Positions 1 through 12,851 of a stretch of DNA of 64,000 bases are shown one piece after another; the stretch's first letter is position 1, and every line of letters begins with the position of its first letter. Made by a program: the position numbers and the translations under genes. Origin of the DNA: Phoronis australis (lineage: Eukaryota; Phoronida; Phoronidae); contig NMRA01000246.1 of the NCBI GenBank assembly GCA_002633005.1, positions 239,856-303,855 on the forward strand, in the 5' to 3' direction. The notes beneath the pieces are model-generated. The model ran no database searches. It had not been told where the DNA came from and saw nothing but the letters and a program-made list of their open reading frames with translations.

Positions 1-505
1 ACTGTGAAGGAAAAGTTCCAAGTAGAAATTTGTTTCTGGCATTCTAATGCTGTGCTAATCTCGTATGTTGGTAAATTTGTTTTTAATTCTATGTTTCTGT
101 GGTGCTTTAAGCAACTGGTGTATAGGATGTGCTTGTATTATGAAGATTACTAACATTTTGCCCCTAGCCTATTGAGGAGACAATGACCATGCCTTTCCAT
201 TTTGCAAAGTATGCCCTCTACTGGCCACTTTATGGTACCAATAAACAACCCTAGAAGGATACCGTTTGCGGTGCAATTGTGGGCGCATTTCAACGCTCCG
301 CGTTGCTCTTGTTTTTATTGTAACCTCGTTTTCAGGTCACCTCCTTCGTTCCGACCTCGTTGACGTACGCCTAAATCTTATTAAATTTTCCCACCTCCTA
401 CCATCCCCCTTTTCAGCATTCTCTCGTACCTCCACATGGCCGGCACTTTTCATTTGCCCATCTTACCAGAGATTAGTATTTTTTACCTTGTTTAGTCACT
501 ACCTA

Positions 506-575
506 TTACTTGTAATTGTATTAGTCATATAAATGACCTTACTTGTAATTGTATTAGTCATAATAAACGACCTTA
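506..575. repeat. Two-unit tandem repeat, about 34-bp unit
   Basis: The stretch TTACTTGTAATTGTATTAGT followed by CATA and a short ATGACC-like tail occurs twice back to back, the second copy carrying CATAATAAACGACC. It sits directly on the left edge of the dispersed repeat at 556-685, so the duplication may involve the end of that element. Confidence 0.7.
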
Positions 576-685
576 TATCACCTACTTCGGTCTTTGTTTC
601 TCTGGTAACGAGCTTGTGATGCATGAACTATTATATATATCATTCGGGACATATGTCTTTCATAAAAGATGTTTCGAAGTTATGG
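556..685 (+). repeat. Dispersed repeat family 1, copy 1
   Basis: This segment aligns with 12852-12978 on the same strand. Shared blocks are AGTCATAATAAA, GACCTTATATC, the CTCTGG-AACG-AGCTTG block and TTCGGGACATAT, with substitutions and small gaps between them. It does not code. It is probably a short non-autonomous element or the end of a larger one. Ends and target-site duplication are not resolved. Confidence 0.75.
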
Positions 686-998
686 TAAAAATTCTCCTGT
701 TTGGCATCTATTTTTGATGATTTTGTAAACTATTTTCAGACTCGGTTGATACACAACAAAATGCAGTGTCTAAAATTTGGGAAATATGATGAATGCCAAA
801 ATGAGCCATGTCCCAATCTTCAGAATCAAGAAAATTCAATTTCCATGTCCCAAATGTTAGACTTCCCAATCTGGATAATTTTTATCATAGTCAGATTTAC
901 TGTAAGTGGAACTGGGGCTTAGGTGTCAACTTGCTGGTCATCACATTAAGTCTGATGAACTCTATTGTCTAATGTAATTTGATACATTTTGTTTTTAG

Positions 999-3900
999 GG
1001 ACATCGTCGATATTTGATCCTGTGGAGTTTTTAGAACTTGACACACCTAAAAAGCCCTTTATTGTAAGTATAAACAATATTTTCATCTGTGCTTTCTATG
1101 ATGTGGAGAAAGTGATTGGTGTTGTGTGAACCAATGACTTCAATATGATATTTTTCGTCAACATGGGAACTACTGAAAATCACGTCTTGGCTATTGCTAC
1201 TACTGTGTTGATGGCTTAAGTCAAGGACCACTTTTCAATCTACTGAGATCTTGTCTATCATTTCGAACTTTACTTGAAACACTTTTGCAGTTTATGTTGA
1301 AACATAATAATTGCATTGCTAGGTCTTCGTAACTCATTCATTTCTGTAAGTTGCATTTAAATTTTTGTTTTTGATGGCGGTAAAAACTCTTGACTGGATC
1401 AGTATTCCACAGTTGTTTCTCAATGAGACTATTGTAATTCCTGATCCATGCCCATGCTGTTTTTTTAATTAGTGGCTCCTGACAGTGTTAGGAGTGCGAG
1501 GTCTCTGCATCTTTTTGGTTGGCTAGCTGACTGAATTTGAGTGTGGTCATCTCACTGTCAGTTTGTTCCTTGTACATCAATCATACACATTTTACTCTGC
1601 AGGTGTCTGTCGAGGGAAATATAGGCTGTGGCAAGTCTACTCTCCTGGATTACTTTAACTGTTCAAACATTGTTGAGGTATATGCCTAAGCTTTGATTTC
1701 AGTTTCTAAGAAATGTTGTCCTGCATAATCATGTAAACGAACTTGTTGTGAAGACCCAGTAAACCTACAAAACGCAAAAACAAACAAAAGCACTGTTGCT
1801 GTTGTGTCCACAAGGTGTCACAGTTTTTCAAAAGATGCTATCCTTTCATTCAGCTTGTCTTGTAGTAGAAGACTCTTAAAAAATGAACGTATTCATGTGT
1901 ACCTAAAAATATGCATGCATATACTTGACAAAAAGCACGTCTGTACATCACAACATATTGATGTTTTAGTATCAATTTTTGTTACTAAATACAGGAGTAA
2001 ATAGCTTGTCATGTTTTTAATCCATCTTGGCTAAAAGTTTTATGTCCCTAGTGCAACTGCTATTGATTCAACTGTTGAAGCACTGCAGATTTGTTTGAGT
2101 CTTTTTGTCAATTTGTTGTGTCGGGTTACTGACTCACCTCAAATGTAGGTACTTGGTATGAAGTTTTTAAACAAATTGTCGGCCTTAACGTGTATCTAAA
2201 CCTGCATTCTGTTGAAGAAATTAACTTTTGATTTAGACCACTTGCTCCAAAATTGGTCACAACATGTTCCTTGCTCAGATGAGAGTGAGTTTTGGTCTAG
2301 CAAGGAGCTGCGTTTCTCGATTACATGTACGGCAACTAATATGGCAAACTCTGTCTCTATCAGTAACAACCTTGCCAAGTCTAGAAGTTACACCTAGTTT
2401 GACTGATTAACACTTTCAGACTGCCTCCATAACAGTAAGCGGTCAAAATCAAAAATTAATTTTCGTCACAGAAGGCAGGTTTGTAGACGCTTTAAAAATT
2501 TAAAGGTCCATCTTTTCACACTAACTCATCTTTGATTGGTGAATCATGTTTTACAGACTTTAAAGGAACCTTTAGATAAGTGGACTAACATACATGGACA
2601 AAATGCTTTGGTAAGTAAACACGGTTGGTTTTCATTGGGGTTACGGAAATGCTCGTGTAAGTGACATATTCACTATTGAGTCTGACCATGTTGTTTTTTT
2701 TCCATGCTTATTTGTGTGTGTTCTATTGTGTGCTGTCCAACTGTTATAATTTTCGTTACCACTGTGATAGACACTATTGTTACACGTCACCACATGGTGA
2801 AACATTCTCTAACTCCAGGTTCACATGAATGGGGAAAATGGTAGAAGTTTATCAGTGGTGAAAATGCTGGCATTTTAGCTTAAGTGCCATCCACACACAC
2901 AGACTTACCCTAGAACAAGTTACTCCTGGAATGAGTTGTTGCTAGTTTTGAGTGCTGTTTGGACGCTATTTAAAGTAGCGCAACTTCCACCCTTGTGTTA
3001 ACTTAGTAATACTTACTCCACATTATGGAAGTGGGGTAACTTGTTCTAGGGTAACTTGCGTCACATGTAATCGCTGTGTGGCTGCAAAAGTGGGCAAGGT
3101 GGAAGTAATTATCAGCTGTGATTACATGCAGACGGATTTTCTTTTGCGCACCATACTTGCGTTAGGTGTTCATTGTCATGCACAGAGCGACAACTTCCAC
3201 CTTACCCTATTTATCAGATATGTGTGTGTGTGGACACTCCACTTAAAGATGGGGTAAGTTGCACTAGCGCAAGTTGTTCTAGGGTGTGCTGTGTGTGGAT
3301 GGAACTTTACTCTCGTAAAGTTGGTTTTAAAATAATATTTCCTATTGTGATAGGGATCTGCTTTCTTTGCTTTTTTAGCCTGCTAAACATGGCGAAATGA
3401 AGCTTTAATTGTAACTGTAAATAATGGCCACTATTTTGTGTATGTCTCTTGAAGTGAGCAGTCTAGCAACAGATAGGTTAGCAAAAACGAAAGCAGATTA
3501 ACTCAAAGTGTCAGCAGGTGGCGCTTGTAAGCATTCACATTTTTGGCATTTTTCATGCTAGCAAAACTGGAAAAAAAATTGTCAGCGTTTTGCCAGTTTT
3601 TGAACTGTTCTTAATATTTAGCACTATTTCAGTGAAGAAGAGCCATTGGGTGGTTTTAAGGGGTCTTCTTCAGTCAACAGGGTTCAACAGAAATATTGCC
3701 TGTCACCCATTTGACTTACTTCTTGCTTGTTGAAGTCTATAGAAGTTTGTTGAAGGCACTGTTATTTTTCTCCTGATCAGGGTCTGTTGTATCAAGATGC
3801 CAAAAGATGGAGCTTCTCGTTCAACACATATGTTCAGCTGACCAGACTACAAATGCACCAAGCAGAAACGGTGAGCACATTAAATGATGGGCATGAAGTA

Positions 3901-6900
3901 TCACCATTTGCAAATGCTAATTTGAAGTTAATTTGTTTCCAGTCAGGGTACTGTAGTTGTGCATCGAAGCTGATGTTTTAGAATAAGATGTTTGTAACAG
4001 CCTGAAATTTCAGTTTCGAATTTACAGTGAGAATTTAACTGCAACTCAAACCACATGGTGTGAGGTTTAGCTCTATGGTTCACTTGCTTTGTTCTCTCTC
4101 TCAAGAGCCTCCTTGCATTTTTAACCATTAACAAGACTGTGTCTCAAATTGTTCCTTCCTTTGTGCTCATGATGAGAAATGAGACATAATGTTAAGTTTA
4201 CAAACTCCTCATTTAAGTTGTGTTTGAGGTTCTAAATTTCTAATATTTTTGTCTTTCCAGTATAAACCAGTCAAGCTGTTGGAAAGATCACTGTATAGTA
4301 CACGTTACTGCTTTGTAGAGCATGAAATCATATCGTAAGTTAGTCAAGGTGTCGAACACAACATCTAATGCCAATTGAGGCATGCTTGCAAGGCTTTCAT
4401 ATCCCTAGTCTAATACCTGTACTGTGTTGTGTCATCGCCTTTGCTTGTGTTTCTTCATCCTCCTGTCCTTCCCACAGTGCTACATACAATACACATTAAT
4501 AAAGCACTGTGAATTTCTTCGAACAGGAACCCCAGATGACGTCCATAGCACTGGAATATACCCACGAGCTTACTTTTTAAGCTACAAGAAAAAATTCTGA
4601 AATTTGTATGGTTTCCTAAAATGGAAAGTGACAGTGTTCTCCGCTACTGAAAACTCAAACTTACCAGAATTGCACTGATTGTTATTCTCTGCAGTGCAAA
4701 AGTACTTGCTGGTGCACATTTAGCTTGGTGGAACCAGGTGTTCTTTACACAGGAGCGCAGAAAAGTAATGTGTTTAAAAACTAATGATAACTAATAGTTA
4801 CAAACTAATTTTCTAAATAACAAGAACACATTTAATACTCCGAACATTCAAATGTATCGCTAGTCCGGCAAATAGATCACACACGTTGACAATTTCAAGC
4901 AAGACGCACACGGGGACTCATTCAAACAGTTAAAACATGGATGGCACATTCAAGCAGGTCGTGGAGAACACTGAGTGTCATGTGTCAAAATAAGATGAAG
5001 CTCTATTTGAAATAGGGCAGAATTCATTTCACAAATTCTCAGTACATTAAAGTGAGACTAGTTACATCTGGTTGCAAAATTCAAACATATCTCATGAACA
5101 TTCTGTATTGCATCATGTTGTCTCCTCACCAGATAATATCTGCCAAATTTCATCATGTGCAAAAACTTGACAGTTCATTTGTAATTTTTTTTTGCTCTGT
5201 TAACCTACAGATAGTGTTTCTTTCCAAACTTATTAGCATTAGGCTAAACTGTAATGGTATGAATTATGACATCTCACTAATATGTATTTTCATTTGTCAG
5301 AGGTACACTGCAGACCATGGAACACACAGTCTTGACTGGCTGGTTTGACTGGCTTTTAGCCAATCAGGGAATACACGTTGATCTCTTTGGTAAGTTGGTG
5401 AAATTATATGGATCGAGTGAAGACTACATTTGAGAATCTTTCTGTGAAATGATATGTTAACAAGACAATTGTATGTTTGTTGGAGAATGTAGTTGTTTAC
5501 AAGGCATTGCCAAGAATGGGGGGGGAGGTGTAAACTAATCGTCATGCTTGTTTCAAGCCTGTCGCTGCTAGGCTCCAGTATGATAGAATTATTTTCTGAC
5601 TGCACTTATTAGCATTCATGTTTCAAACTTTGAATTATTACACTATTGTTGATTATCAACTTTTATGTTAGCATCTTTTGAGAAGCGACTTTCAATTCAA
5701 GTTTTATTTGAAGTGTAGTATTCTGATAAATTGATCCATGCTTACACTCAGACACATTAAGGCCATTTACTTGAATTCAATTTTCACTTCTGAGGCTGGT
5801 ATAAAAGGGTCTTCTAAATGTTCACTGTCATTTTACACCTCACTGGTTATGCATTTTCCTTTCGTAATGAGTGCCTGCACTTATTTTGCGAATGTTGGTT
5901 TATTGATCAATATACTTCACTTAAATTTGCTGAAAATGGGTGTGTGTGAAAGTGGCCACATTTCCCAGTTGTGCAAGGGAGATAGATGCCCTGGGTTTAA
6001 ACTCATGCTCAGCTTGACCACTTATATCAAGAGCTATGTTTTTGAATTTCATTTGCACTTTCTTAGTTCCAGGGTTTGACAGTGTCATAATTTTAGGTAT
6101 CATGGCTTTGTTTTAATTATGTCTTTCAGCAATTGCTGTGGTTAAATCCATCTCTTAAGCTGACCAGTACATCTGCTATCTTTTAGTTAAATTACTTTGC
6201 TTTCAGTCTACCTTCAAGCTGACCCCGACGTATGCTATGCACGGCTACAGAAGAGGAACCGAAAAGAAGAGGCAGGTGTACCCAAGGTCGGTTCATGATT
6301 CCACTTCACTATGTTATCAACATTGTTTCAACCAAGTAGTTCTTGCTCATTTTGTTCAAGTCTTTGTGTATGTGTGGATAGGCCCAAATTGGACACAGCA
6401 TAAATAATTTATTTTTCTAAAATATTTGGTTCAAGCGTGAAAGGTATGCCTATAACTTTATTAGTAAATGCAGTTGGTCATTCTGTTTATGCGTACATGT
6501 CTCATAACTGACCGTAACTCGTTTGTTGTGTATTTTTTGCCCATAAATAATTATCACTAACTAAAAATGTCAACACCTTACAATTTGTAAACGTTAAGTT
6601 AAACTTCATTCGTGTACTAATTTTAAAGAATTATTCTTTATTTTTCTCAAATGTTTCACGTGTATATGTACATTGGCCATTCTCGATCACAGAAAGTGTC
6701 CTGACACTAGTGTTCAACATAAATGTCGGCATTTGATAAAGAACCACAACTAAATATTAATTTATTTTCGACTGGATTTTGTTTCAGTCTATACAACAGA
6801 AGTTCGACAAAAGCATTGTTTTATTGTGAAATAAGTTCGAATAAACTAGCAAATGATTCTGACAAGATTTTTATCCAGATTTGGCGGAGAAGTCTGTTTA

Positions 6901-7679
6901 CAAGTTTTGAAAACTGAAGTGTAATATTGTTTCTATTAGTTTTACTATTCTTATGGCATATTTTATTAGCAGCCTCAGATATCCTTTATTTAATTTATTC
7001 TTAATTTTATTAATCTTTCAGTCCTATCTGGAATCTCTTCATCAGTTACATGAAGACTGGTTGATACATGGCAAGTTCCCCTTACCTGCGCCTGTATTGG
7101 TAAGGATTTGCACGGTCCTTGTCCTGATGTTGTAATTTTTGTTTTCTTTGCATCTCAATACATACCAGAATTTCATTTTGTCAATTTTTGGATGACTAGC
7201 ACTGCATGGCGTAGAATCTATTTTAAGATCACCGGTGTTGCTCACTCTAATGCATGTAAATGTTTGAAAGTGAACATCCCTAAAACTTTGTCATTTGCCA
7301 TGCACATGGCAGTGTGTGCATATTAACAACGCTGTACGTTGCCTTTGTACAGTAAAGTAAGACTCGCAAAATGAAAATTGTGATCCGTATTCATTCAGGG
7401 AATTTATTTTACGCCTATTAAGAATCGTGATTTTTTCAACATAACATTACAAAAATTCTGTATCATTTGAATTTTAGCTGCCTTGTTCTCCAAATAATGC
7501 TCCAGCTAAGAGGGAATCTTGTTTGTTCGTTGGTTTGTTGTAAGAAATTGTTTCTGTGTTACACTGTATTCTAATTATTGTAGGTTTTAGATGCTAACAG
7601 TGATTTACCCCAGATGACAAAACTATACGAAGAACACAAGTCAACGATACTCTGTGGCTGTTCAGAACAAGCGAGTTGA
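999..7679 (+). CDS. TK2/dNK-like deoxynucleoside kinase, copy A (5' incomplete)
   Basis: Predicted deoxynucleoside kinase of the TK2/dNK/dCK family, transferring phosphate from ATP to the 5' hydroxyl of a deoxynucleoside in the salvage pathway. Visible exons: 999-1063, 1603-1677, 2557-2610, 3781-3870, 4261-4334, 5301-5389, 6207-6286, 7022-7099 and 7584-7679 (stop TGA 7677-7679). All are GT-AG with matching phases and give about 232 residues; TK2 and dNK have about 250-265. Motifs in order: P-loop GNIGCGKST, LKEP (catalytic Glu region), FNTYVQLTRL, LERSLYSTRYCFVEH (ERS motif), GWFDWLLAN, VDLFVYLQADPDVCYARL, LID arginines QKRNRKEE, LHQLHEDWLI. The first exon, and so the cellular location, is unknown. 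Odd: the base-contacting Gln of TK2/dNK (FQ) is Asn here. A 966-bp intron splits the ERS and WFDW exons and is absent from copy B. Family assignment is certain; substrate is inferred. Confidence 0.93.
2887..3302. mobile_element. Element with about 33-bp inverted ends in kinase A intron
   Basis: The left end begins CCATCCACACACACAGACTT and continues with ACCCTAGAACAAGTTAC. The right end is its imperfect reverse complement, running GCGCAAGTTGTTCTAGGGTG and ending TGTGTGTGGATGG. Internal pieces repeat the words CAACTTCCACC and TTGTTCTAGGGTAA. There is no coding sequence. It looks like a MITE inserted in the intron between 2610 and 3781. A target-site duplication is not clear. Confidence 0.55.
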
Positions 7680-7714
7680 CCACTGCACAGACAAGTGAAC
7701 AACACTGAAGTAAT

Positions 7715-7957
7715 CAGGGCTTGGAATTTTCCTCTTTTAAAATGATTTTCTCTTTTTTGGTTTCAATTTCCTCTTATCTGATTTCTAGTTTCCTCTTTTT
7801 GTCTCTTTTTTATCATTCTAGTGACTTTATTCATGCAAAAACGTTTATTTCAGTTAACTTTTACAACACAAAAAGTAGTTCTATTCTATTTATTTGTGGA
7901 ACATTTTATCACCTGGAAAACTTTCCTCTTTTTTGTCATTGGTCATTCCAAGTCCTG
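7715..7957. mobile_element. MITE with CAGGGCTTGGAAT ends, copy 1
   Basis: It starts CAGGGCTTGGAATTTTCC and ends GTCATTCCAAGTCCTG, so the ends are inverted repeats of about 13 bp. Flanks are AGTAAT on the left and AATAAT on the right, a likely 6-bp target-site duplication with one change. The interior is rich in TTTCCTCTTTT. It lies 35 bp after the stop codon of kinase copy A. An AATAAA at 7961-7966, just beyond the right edge, could serve as that gene's poly(A) signal. A longer relative is at 19924-20432. Confidence 0.8.
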
Positions 7958-8660
7958 AATAATAAAGGACCTGAAATTAAATCGATGGTCTCAAACAGTC
8001 TGTATTTCTGCAAACTGTAGGAATTTAAGTCACTGTTCGGACAACTTTAATTATTCCCTATCGGGAGTATGGCAGCTTTTTAGTGAATGAAATTAACATG
8101 TATGTTATCTGAATGAATGTTAGAAGTGTGATTGAAAGATTCAAATGTATTGTGAGCAATGATTAACTTCATGAGAGTTTATGCTGTTGTAGTGATCTCA
8201 TGTAAAATACTCCTAGTTATGTTTTAGAAAGCTCAAACCAAATCTCCTTGGTTGATGTATATTCTTGTTCAACAGTCGTATATGAGAAACAGCTCAGGGT
8301 TGTTTCATGAAAAGTGACTGTAATGAAGTTGGTCTTGTGCTCCACAATTATTTCTGAAAACTAATTAAATCTCCCGATCTCCCGTGACCAAAATGCAAAG
8401 CCTCTGAAAATATACACATAACTGCTAGGTATTGAGATAATTTCTATAAATTATTTCTTTACTGTAATTCATTCATAATTACTTGAGAATGTACACATAA
8501 CTGCTAGTTATGTTAATTTCTCTCATTATGTCTAGAGTGTGATGCGCTCACAATTCACGATGTGATTGTGAAGTGGTAGCATAATACCAAATTTATGTCT
8601 TTAGTTCTTGATTCACTTTTCATGAAACATATCCCTGATGTTTCTTACAGACAGAAAGCG

Positions 8661-8716
8661 GGTGTCATTCACCTGATGTTATTCACCTGGTGTTATTCAC
8701 CTGGTGTTATTCACCT
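8661..8716. repeat. Tandem repeat, four copies of a 14-bp unit
   Basis: Four adjoining units of GGTGTTATTCACCT, the first two with one change each (GGTGTCATTCACCT, GATGTTATTCACCT). The unit ends are inverted (AGGTG and CACCT), so the array can fold. Confidence 0.9.
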
Positions 8717-8777
8717 GAATTGGAAGAGAGTAATCTCCTTTTATTTCTCAAAGCGGATGCTTACAACCTGTTTATGC

Positions 8778-9042
8778 ATTACGTAAAATTGTCGTGAGGA
8801 CTTGACAGGGACCTCAGGGGTCTACTCTTCACTGATTTATCCACAACGCTTTAACTGGTTTACGCATTGTGTGTCATAAAAGAGATAAGCCTACCTGCAG
8901 CTGACGCAGCAATTAGAACTACTCTCGTTTATCACATTGGTGTAGACTCACAGTTGAAATGTGGTTTTCTGTTGACCCCAGACCATCCGGAGTTGCACCA
9001 TATACCAACTCCGGAAGGTCTCTCTCGACGATTTATCGTTAT
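8778..9042 (-). mobile_element. ATAACG-ended MITE, copy 1
   Basis: Read on the minus strand it begins ATAACGATAAATCGTCG and ends CGACAATTTTACGTAAT, about 265 bp, with imperfect terminal inverted repeats. It matches 42625-42872 and 52013-52284, both on the plus strand. Shared blocks include GGTCAACAGAAAACCACA, TCAGCTGCAGGTA, and GAGACCCC followed by GAGGTCC and TGTCAAGTC. An internal inverted repeat (ACTCCGG and CCGGAGT) flanks TTGCACCATATACCA. No coding capacity. Confidence 0.85.
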
Positions 9043-9599
9043 GGTCTAGATCTTAACTGGCATTTATTAGTTTTTCTCAGGGAACAGCATAGCATGTTTT
9101 GCTGGTGCCAGATTATTGTCGTTTAAAGAGAGAAAAGCAGTGTAACTGTTTCTGTTAATTGTTATGCCTCTGCACGTAACATCTGATGTAATATTTTTGT
9201 AGTTTATGTACAAATCCTGCAGTCTTTTTATGCTTCGTCCAAGGCAGTTTTAGTTGCACATTCTATAAAAAATGTTTCTTGCATTTTTATGGCTAGCACT
9301 AATTATTATGGAATTTGGCAGTTAGATACTGAAAAAATGAGTGTTGCAATATTTTTCTTGCTTTTTTGATAATATGCAAATTTCGGTTCTTGTGCTAACG
9401 TTGCAACTAATCAACAACACTGCACAGGTATGGAATATGAAACCATTTTGTTTGTTCAGAAGTTTTTAGCGAGGAAACTTAGATGTGTAAATACTTAGGG
9501 TTATCGGTGTTAATTTATGGGTTGCTAATGTCTACATAAAAACCCACCAATTTCACATTGCTTCTTGTAGATATAATATGTTTTATATAGAAACTCGTT

Positions 9600-10030
9600 A
9601 ACTGGGTGGTCCAAAAAGTGCCACATTTCACATTTGATCTTGAGTACAAAGTTTTTGTGTTTTGCAACATGTTTCCATATGTTCCTGGTGTTGCAGACAG
9701 GAGCTTATCAGATTCTTCCGACACCAATATGAATGATTGGACAAGACACCAAGCAGCAGTCTCTTCCTCAAAAACAGTTTGCTTGATTGGGCAATTGAAC
9801 ATTTGGTCGCAAAATTTCAGATCAGCGGAAGTGTAGCAAGTACGAAGAGGTTGCTGCAATCGACGTCTGTAAGCCAAAACTCTCCCCTTTGTTCAGAATT
9901 GTTGGCAAGCCATTTTCAATCCTATCCCCAATTATCTGACAAAATACCAGTTGATCTGGTTCGTTGCCATGGCTTGCTGCTGTTAAATTGGTGTAGCATG
10001 TTGTGTATGTTGTCAAGAAACAGCGGGTAG
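9600..10030 (+). pseudogene. Decayed transposase N-terminal fragment (HTH region)
   Basis: In one plus-strand frame, about 9697-9990, an in-frame stop interrupts a peptide reading QELIRFFRHQYE then LDKTPSSSLFLKNSLLDWAI and FQISGSVASTKR. The pattern of RxF, TPSS, a helical segment and GSVA followed by basic residues resembles the helix-turn-helix N-terminus of Tc1/mariner-like transposases. No catalytic DDE region can be read downstream. The match is from pattern memory only, so the superfamily is tentative. The minus-strand frame at 9515-9877 over the same DNA is taken as a shadow. Confidence 0.4.
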
Positions 10031-12846
10031 TCCACATGGAGACTTCTCATAACTGATGAAACTGCAACTTTATGTCACAGACTGCAAATTAATTTGGTTC
10101 AGTGGTGATTCCTAAAGCTGTTGTGGCAGTGCTTGCATGCTGGGGGTTCTGGCTGATAGACATAGACCACTAAACGTTCAATGTCCTATGGCATGCATTG
10201 TTCTTGCAAGAATATCCCCTTAGTTGCCTTATGTCAGTAACACCATTTTATGTGAAAAGTTGATCTCAATTTTAATCGGCTGCTGTTTAGTATGATAGTC
10301 CATTATGATTCACATTGGTGCCAAACTCGCAGACTGTTGTCAACATCACTTAAAATATTGGAAAATGCTTTAAAACAAATTCATGATGAAATATAAAGAG
10401 GAATTTTTCATCGGAAAATCTGTATATTGTGATCCCTTGGTTCATCTTTCCTAATATTCAATCATGTTAGCGCTCGGTAGATCAGGCGTCTTGTGGAAAA
10501 AGCGTGATACTGCAAATTTTTGTAAGTTTGGAAACTTAGGAGTCTTGTTTCCTAGTCTGGCTGCATGCTGGCAACTGGAGTGAGGCTAGGTACATGTACT
10601 TTACTAGGGTAAGGCAAGACAATCATATGGTGTTTACTGAAGTGATTGGTGGGTGAGCTTAGAATATTGGATTATAGGATAACATGAACTGTTTTCATTC
10701 CATGAGCGAAGATTTTTCGTCAAAAAATGCAAGCCCATGTCTGTTCTACAGAAGCAGCTCCCGTGAGTGCCACTGAGAGTCAAAACTGAAGAAATGCCGT
10801 CTGTTCAAAAGAATTCTCATTGGCCAGGCTGCACAATTCAAAGCTTAAATACGTGACAGGTGTTAATTAAATCTTGTTTTGAAAAATGTACATCAAGGTT
10901 TAACACTTGGCTGTATGTCCATCATTCATGTGTGGCTTTTGTATGAATTATTTGTAATTATAAAAGATTCTTAAAGAGAATAAAAACTCAATCACAATGT
11001 GAGTTCTCTAATTTTAGAGTAATGTGCTAAGTACGTGTAACCATTTAGTTATCCGATGTCAACCATCAAACAATTGGAACGAGCGGAATATCTGCCATTT
11101 TGGCTTCCTGTCGCAGGCGGTACGCCCTCACACCCGGTTAGTTTCAGTGGCGAATCATTGCCGTCAAGAAATTCAAGTGATTTATTGTAACTAATTTCAA
11201 CTCAAAAACATTAAAAACGCGATACTTTGGAAGAAGAAAACTGACTTTCTTCAATTCCAAAGCATGGTCTATAGTTTTCTACGTGGTGTATTTGTTTCGA
11301 TCGTTTCTCATATGAACTGTCAGTGCCTCAAAATTTACTAAAGTCAAGCGCTTTCAGTTGACAAAGCGGGGTAAATCACGAAAGTTGTTTCAAGCCTGTT
11401 AACTTTCCAATAGGTGTATTTAATAGTTGCAGCAAATTGCGAAAGCACGGGATTTTTTAAAAGCCCGCTTTAACGGCGCCGGACTAGAACGGTGTGGAGG
11501 GCAAAAACCTGGGTGACTATCTACTATAGAGTTGTCAACTGGTCACGCGGAAAACTCCGACAAAAACTGAGGTGCATTCATCAGCAAATCACAAAACTGA
11601 ATACAAGTAACGGTTGCACAGCCGGGACAGCTTTGGTGCCCAACCGGGGCACCACCTCGTCTACTCACAGGGGCCACGCAGTTGTGACGGGCCGGCGCAA
11701 TCCTTGACTGGCTGTTTACATCGTTTTTATTTTTTTTTTTCCCATTTCTTATATTTTTGACTTATTCATATTTTTGTCCAAATTACTCTCCGAAATCTCA
11801 TGTCAAATGTCGTTACGGTCTTTTTTGACTTGAACAGCGAATAGTCAGGCACGGTGAATTCTGTCTTCGCTACACCTTAATATAAATATGTTTTTCTCTG
11901 ATAAGTGAAAATTGAAATATTACGGATGAAACGTTAATGCAGTGGTAAAAAGTAATTTTTTTGAGGCTCACAATACTGACTGAGCCAGTAAAAATATCCC
12001 CGGCAGTAATAGTTTCGTTTACCGGGAGTTCTTGACTCGCAGTGTTTAACTAACGTTTCAGAAGTTGCCCATATTTTGTATTCATTTCATCAAAAATATT
12101 GAAGAAAATGTGTTACACTTGATCGTGAACTGGTGAAATCGCCAAAATGGAGTGGACTAACTGTGTATTGCAACAGCGATCAACCCATTGACGAAGACTC
12201 AGTGCCATCTATCGGCACTCTGGAGAAGTTAATTTTCGAGATTTCAAAAATGGTCGCGCCCATGCCTTGCAAACGATACTTGCAGAGAACTTTTACCAAG
12301 GCTTTTTAATTGCAAGCGTTTCAAACAAATTGATGTGTGCCACTGCAGCCAGGCTGTGTGACTGAGACCAGGGTTATTGGTAAATTATCCAACCGCGGCA
12401 CCGACACTTCTTCTCTCAGTCTAATATTGAGCAGCCAATAATACTGTCTCAGCAAGGCTATCTCGGGCATCCATGAACATCGACGATTCAGTGGTGGTCG
12501 CTTTGCTACTGTCTACTGTGCGTCTCGTCAGGACATAAGTCACACTGTCTGTCGACATCGATTGTTGCTCTTATGGTGTCTGCGTGTCTGTGGTGCCTGT
12601 TGGTTCCTTTGCCAATGGAGGTGTTTGAAACATATCTATGATGGTTGCAGGAATCACGTTACGTAAACAGGTGAAATGATAATCATTCGCAAGATAATTG
12701 CCAGGTGTTCCAGGAGAGGAAGACCCATTTTCTCCAGTCAGAAGGAACACCATGTAATGTTACTTTCAAGCCCATTTTCCACACCAAGCACACAGTCTCA
12801 AAGTGGANTTTATCTTTATGTTATTTGTACACTCATATTTCTGTAC
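10031..12846. other. Spacer, no supported gene
   Basis: No gene or recognisable element was found. The open frames here, such as 11492-11707, lack homology and splice context. An unresolved base (N) lies at 12807. Confidence 0.5.
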
Positions 12847-12851
12847 CTTAT

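Larger units (their letters stand above)
1..998. other. Spacer 5' of kinase copy A; first exon not located
   Basis: I find no gene I can support here. Kinase copy A needs an upstream exon that ends in phase 1 and supplies the start codon and any mitochondrial targeting peptide, but no ATG exon with a good donor stands out. The open frames at 266-532 and 701-922 begin with TTG and resemble no family. The stretch holds one copy of a dispersed repeat (about 556-685) and a short tandem duplication (about 506-575). Confidence 0.6.

Noticed and set aside
266-922. Open frames at 266-532 and 701-922 as first exon of kinase A
   Set aside because: Both begin with TTG, not ATG, and neither offers a targeting-like N-terminus joined by a convincing donor in phase 1.
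4690-4770. Segment after CTCTGCAG at 4695 as an extra kinase A exon
   Set aside because: Its translation does not match the family at that point, whereas 5301-5389 joins exon 4261-4334 in phase and reads the expected motif.
9515-9877. 120-codon minus-strand ORF
   Set aside because: It is a mirror of the plus-strand transposase-like relic; its own residues show no recognisable domain.
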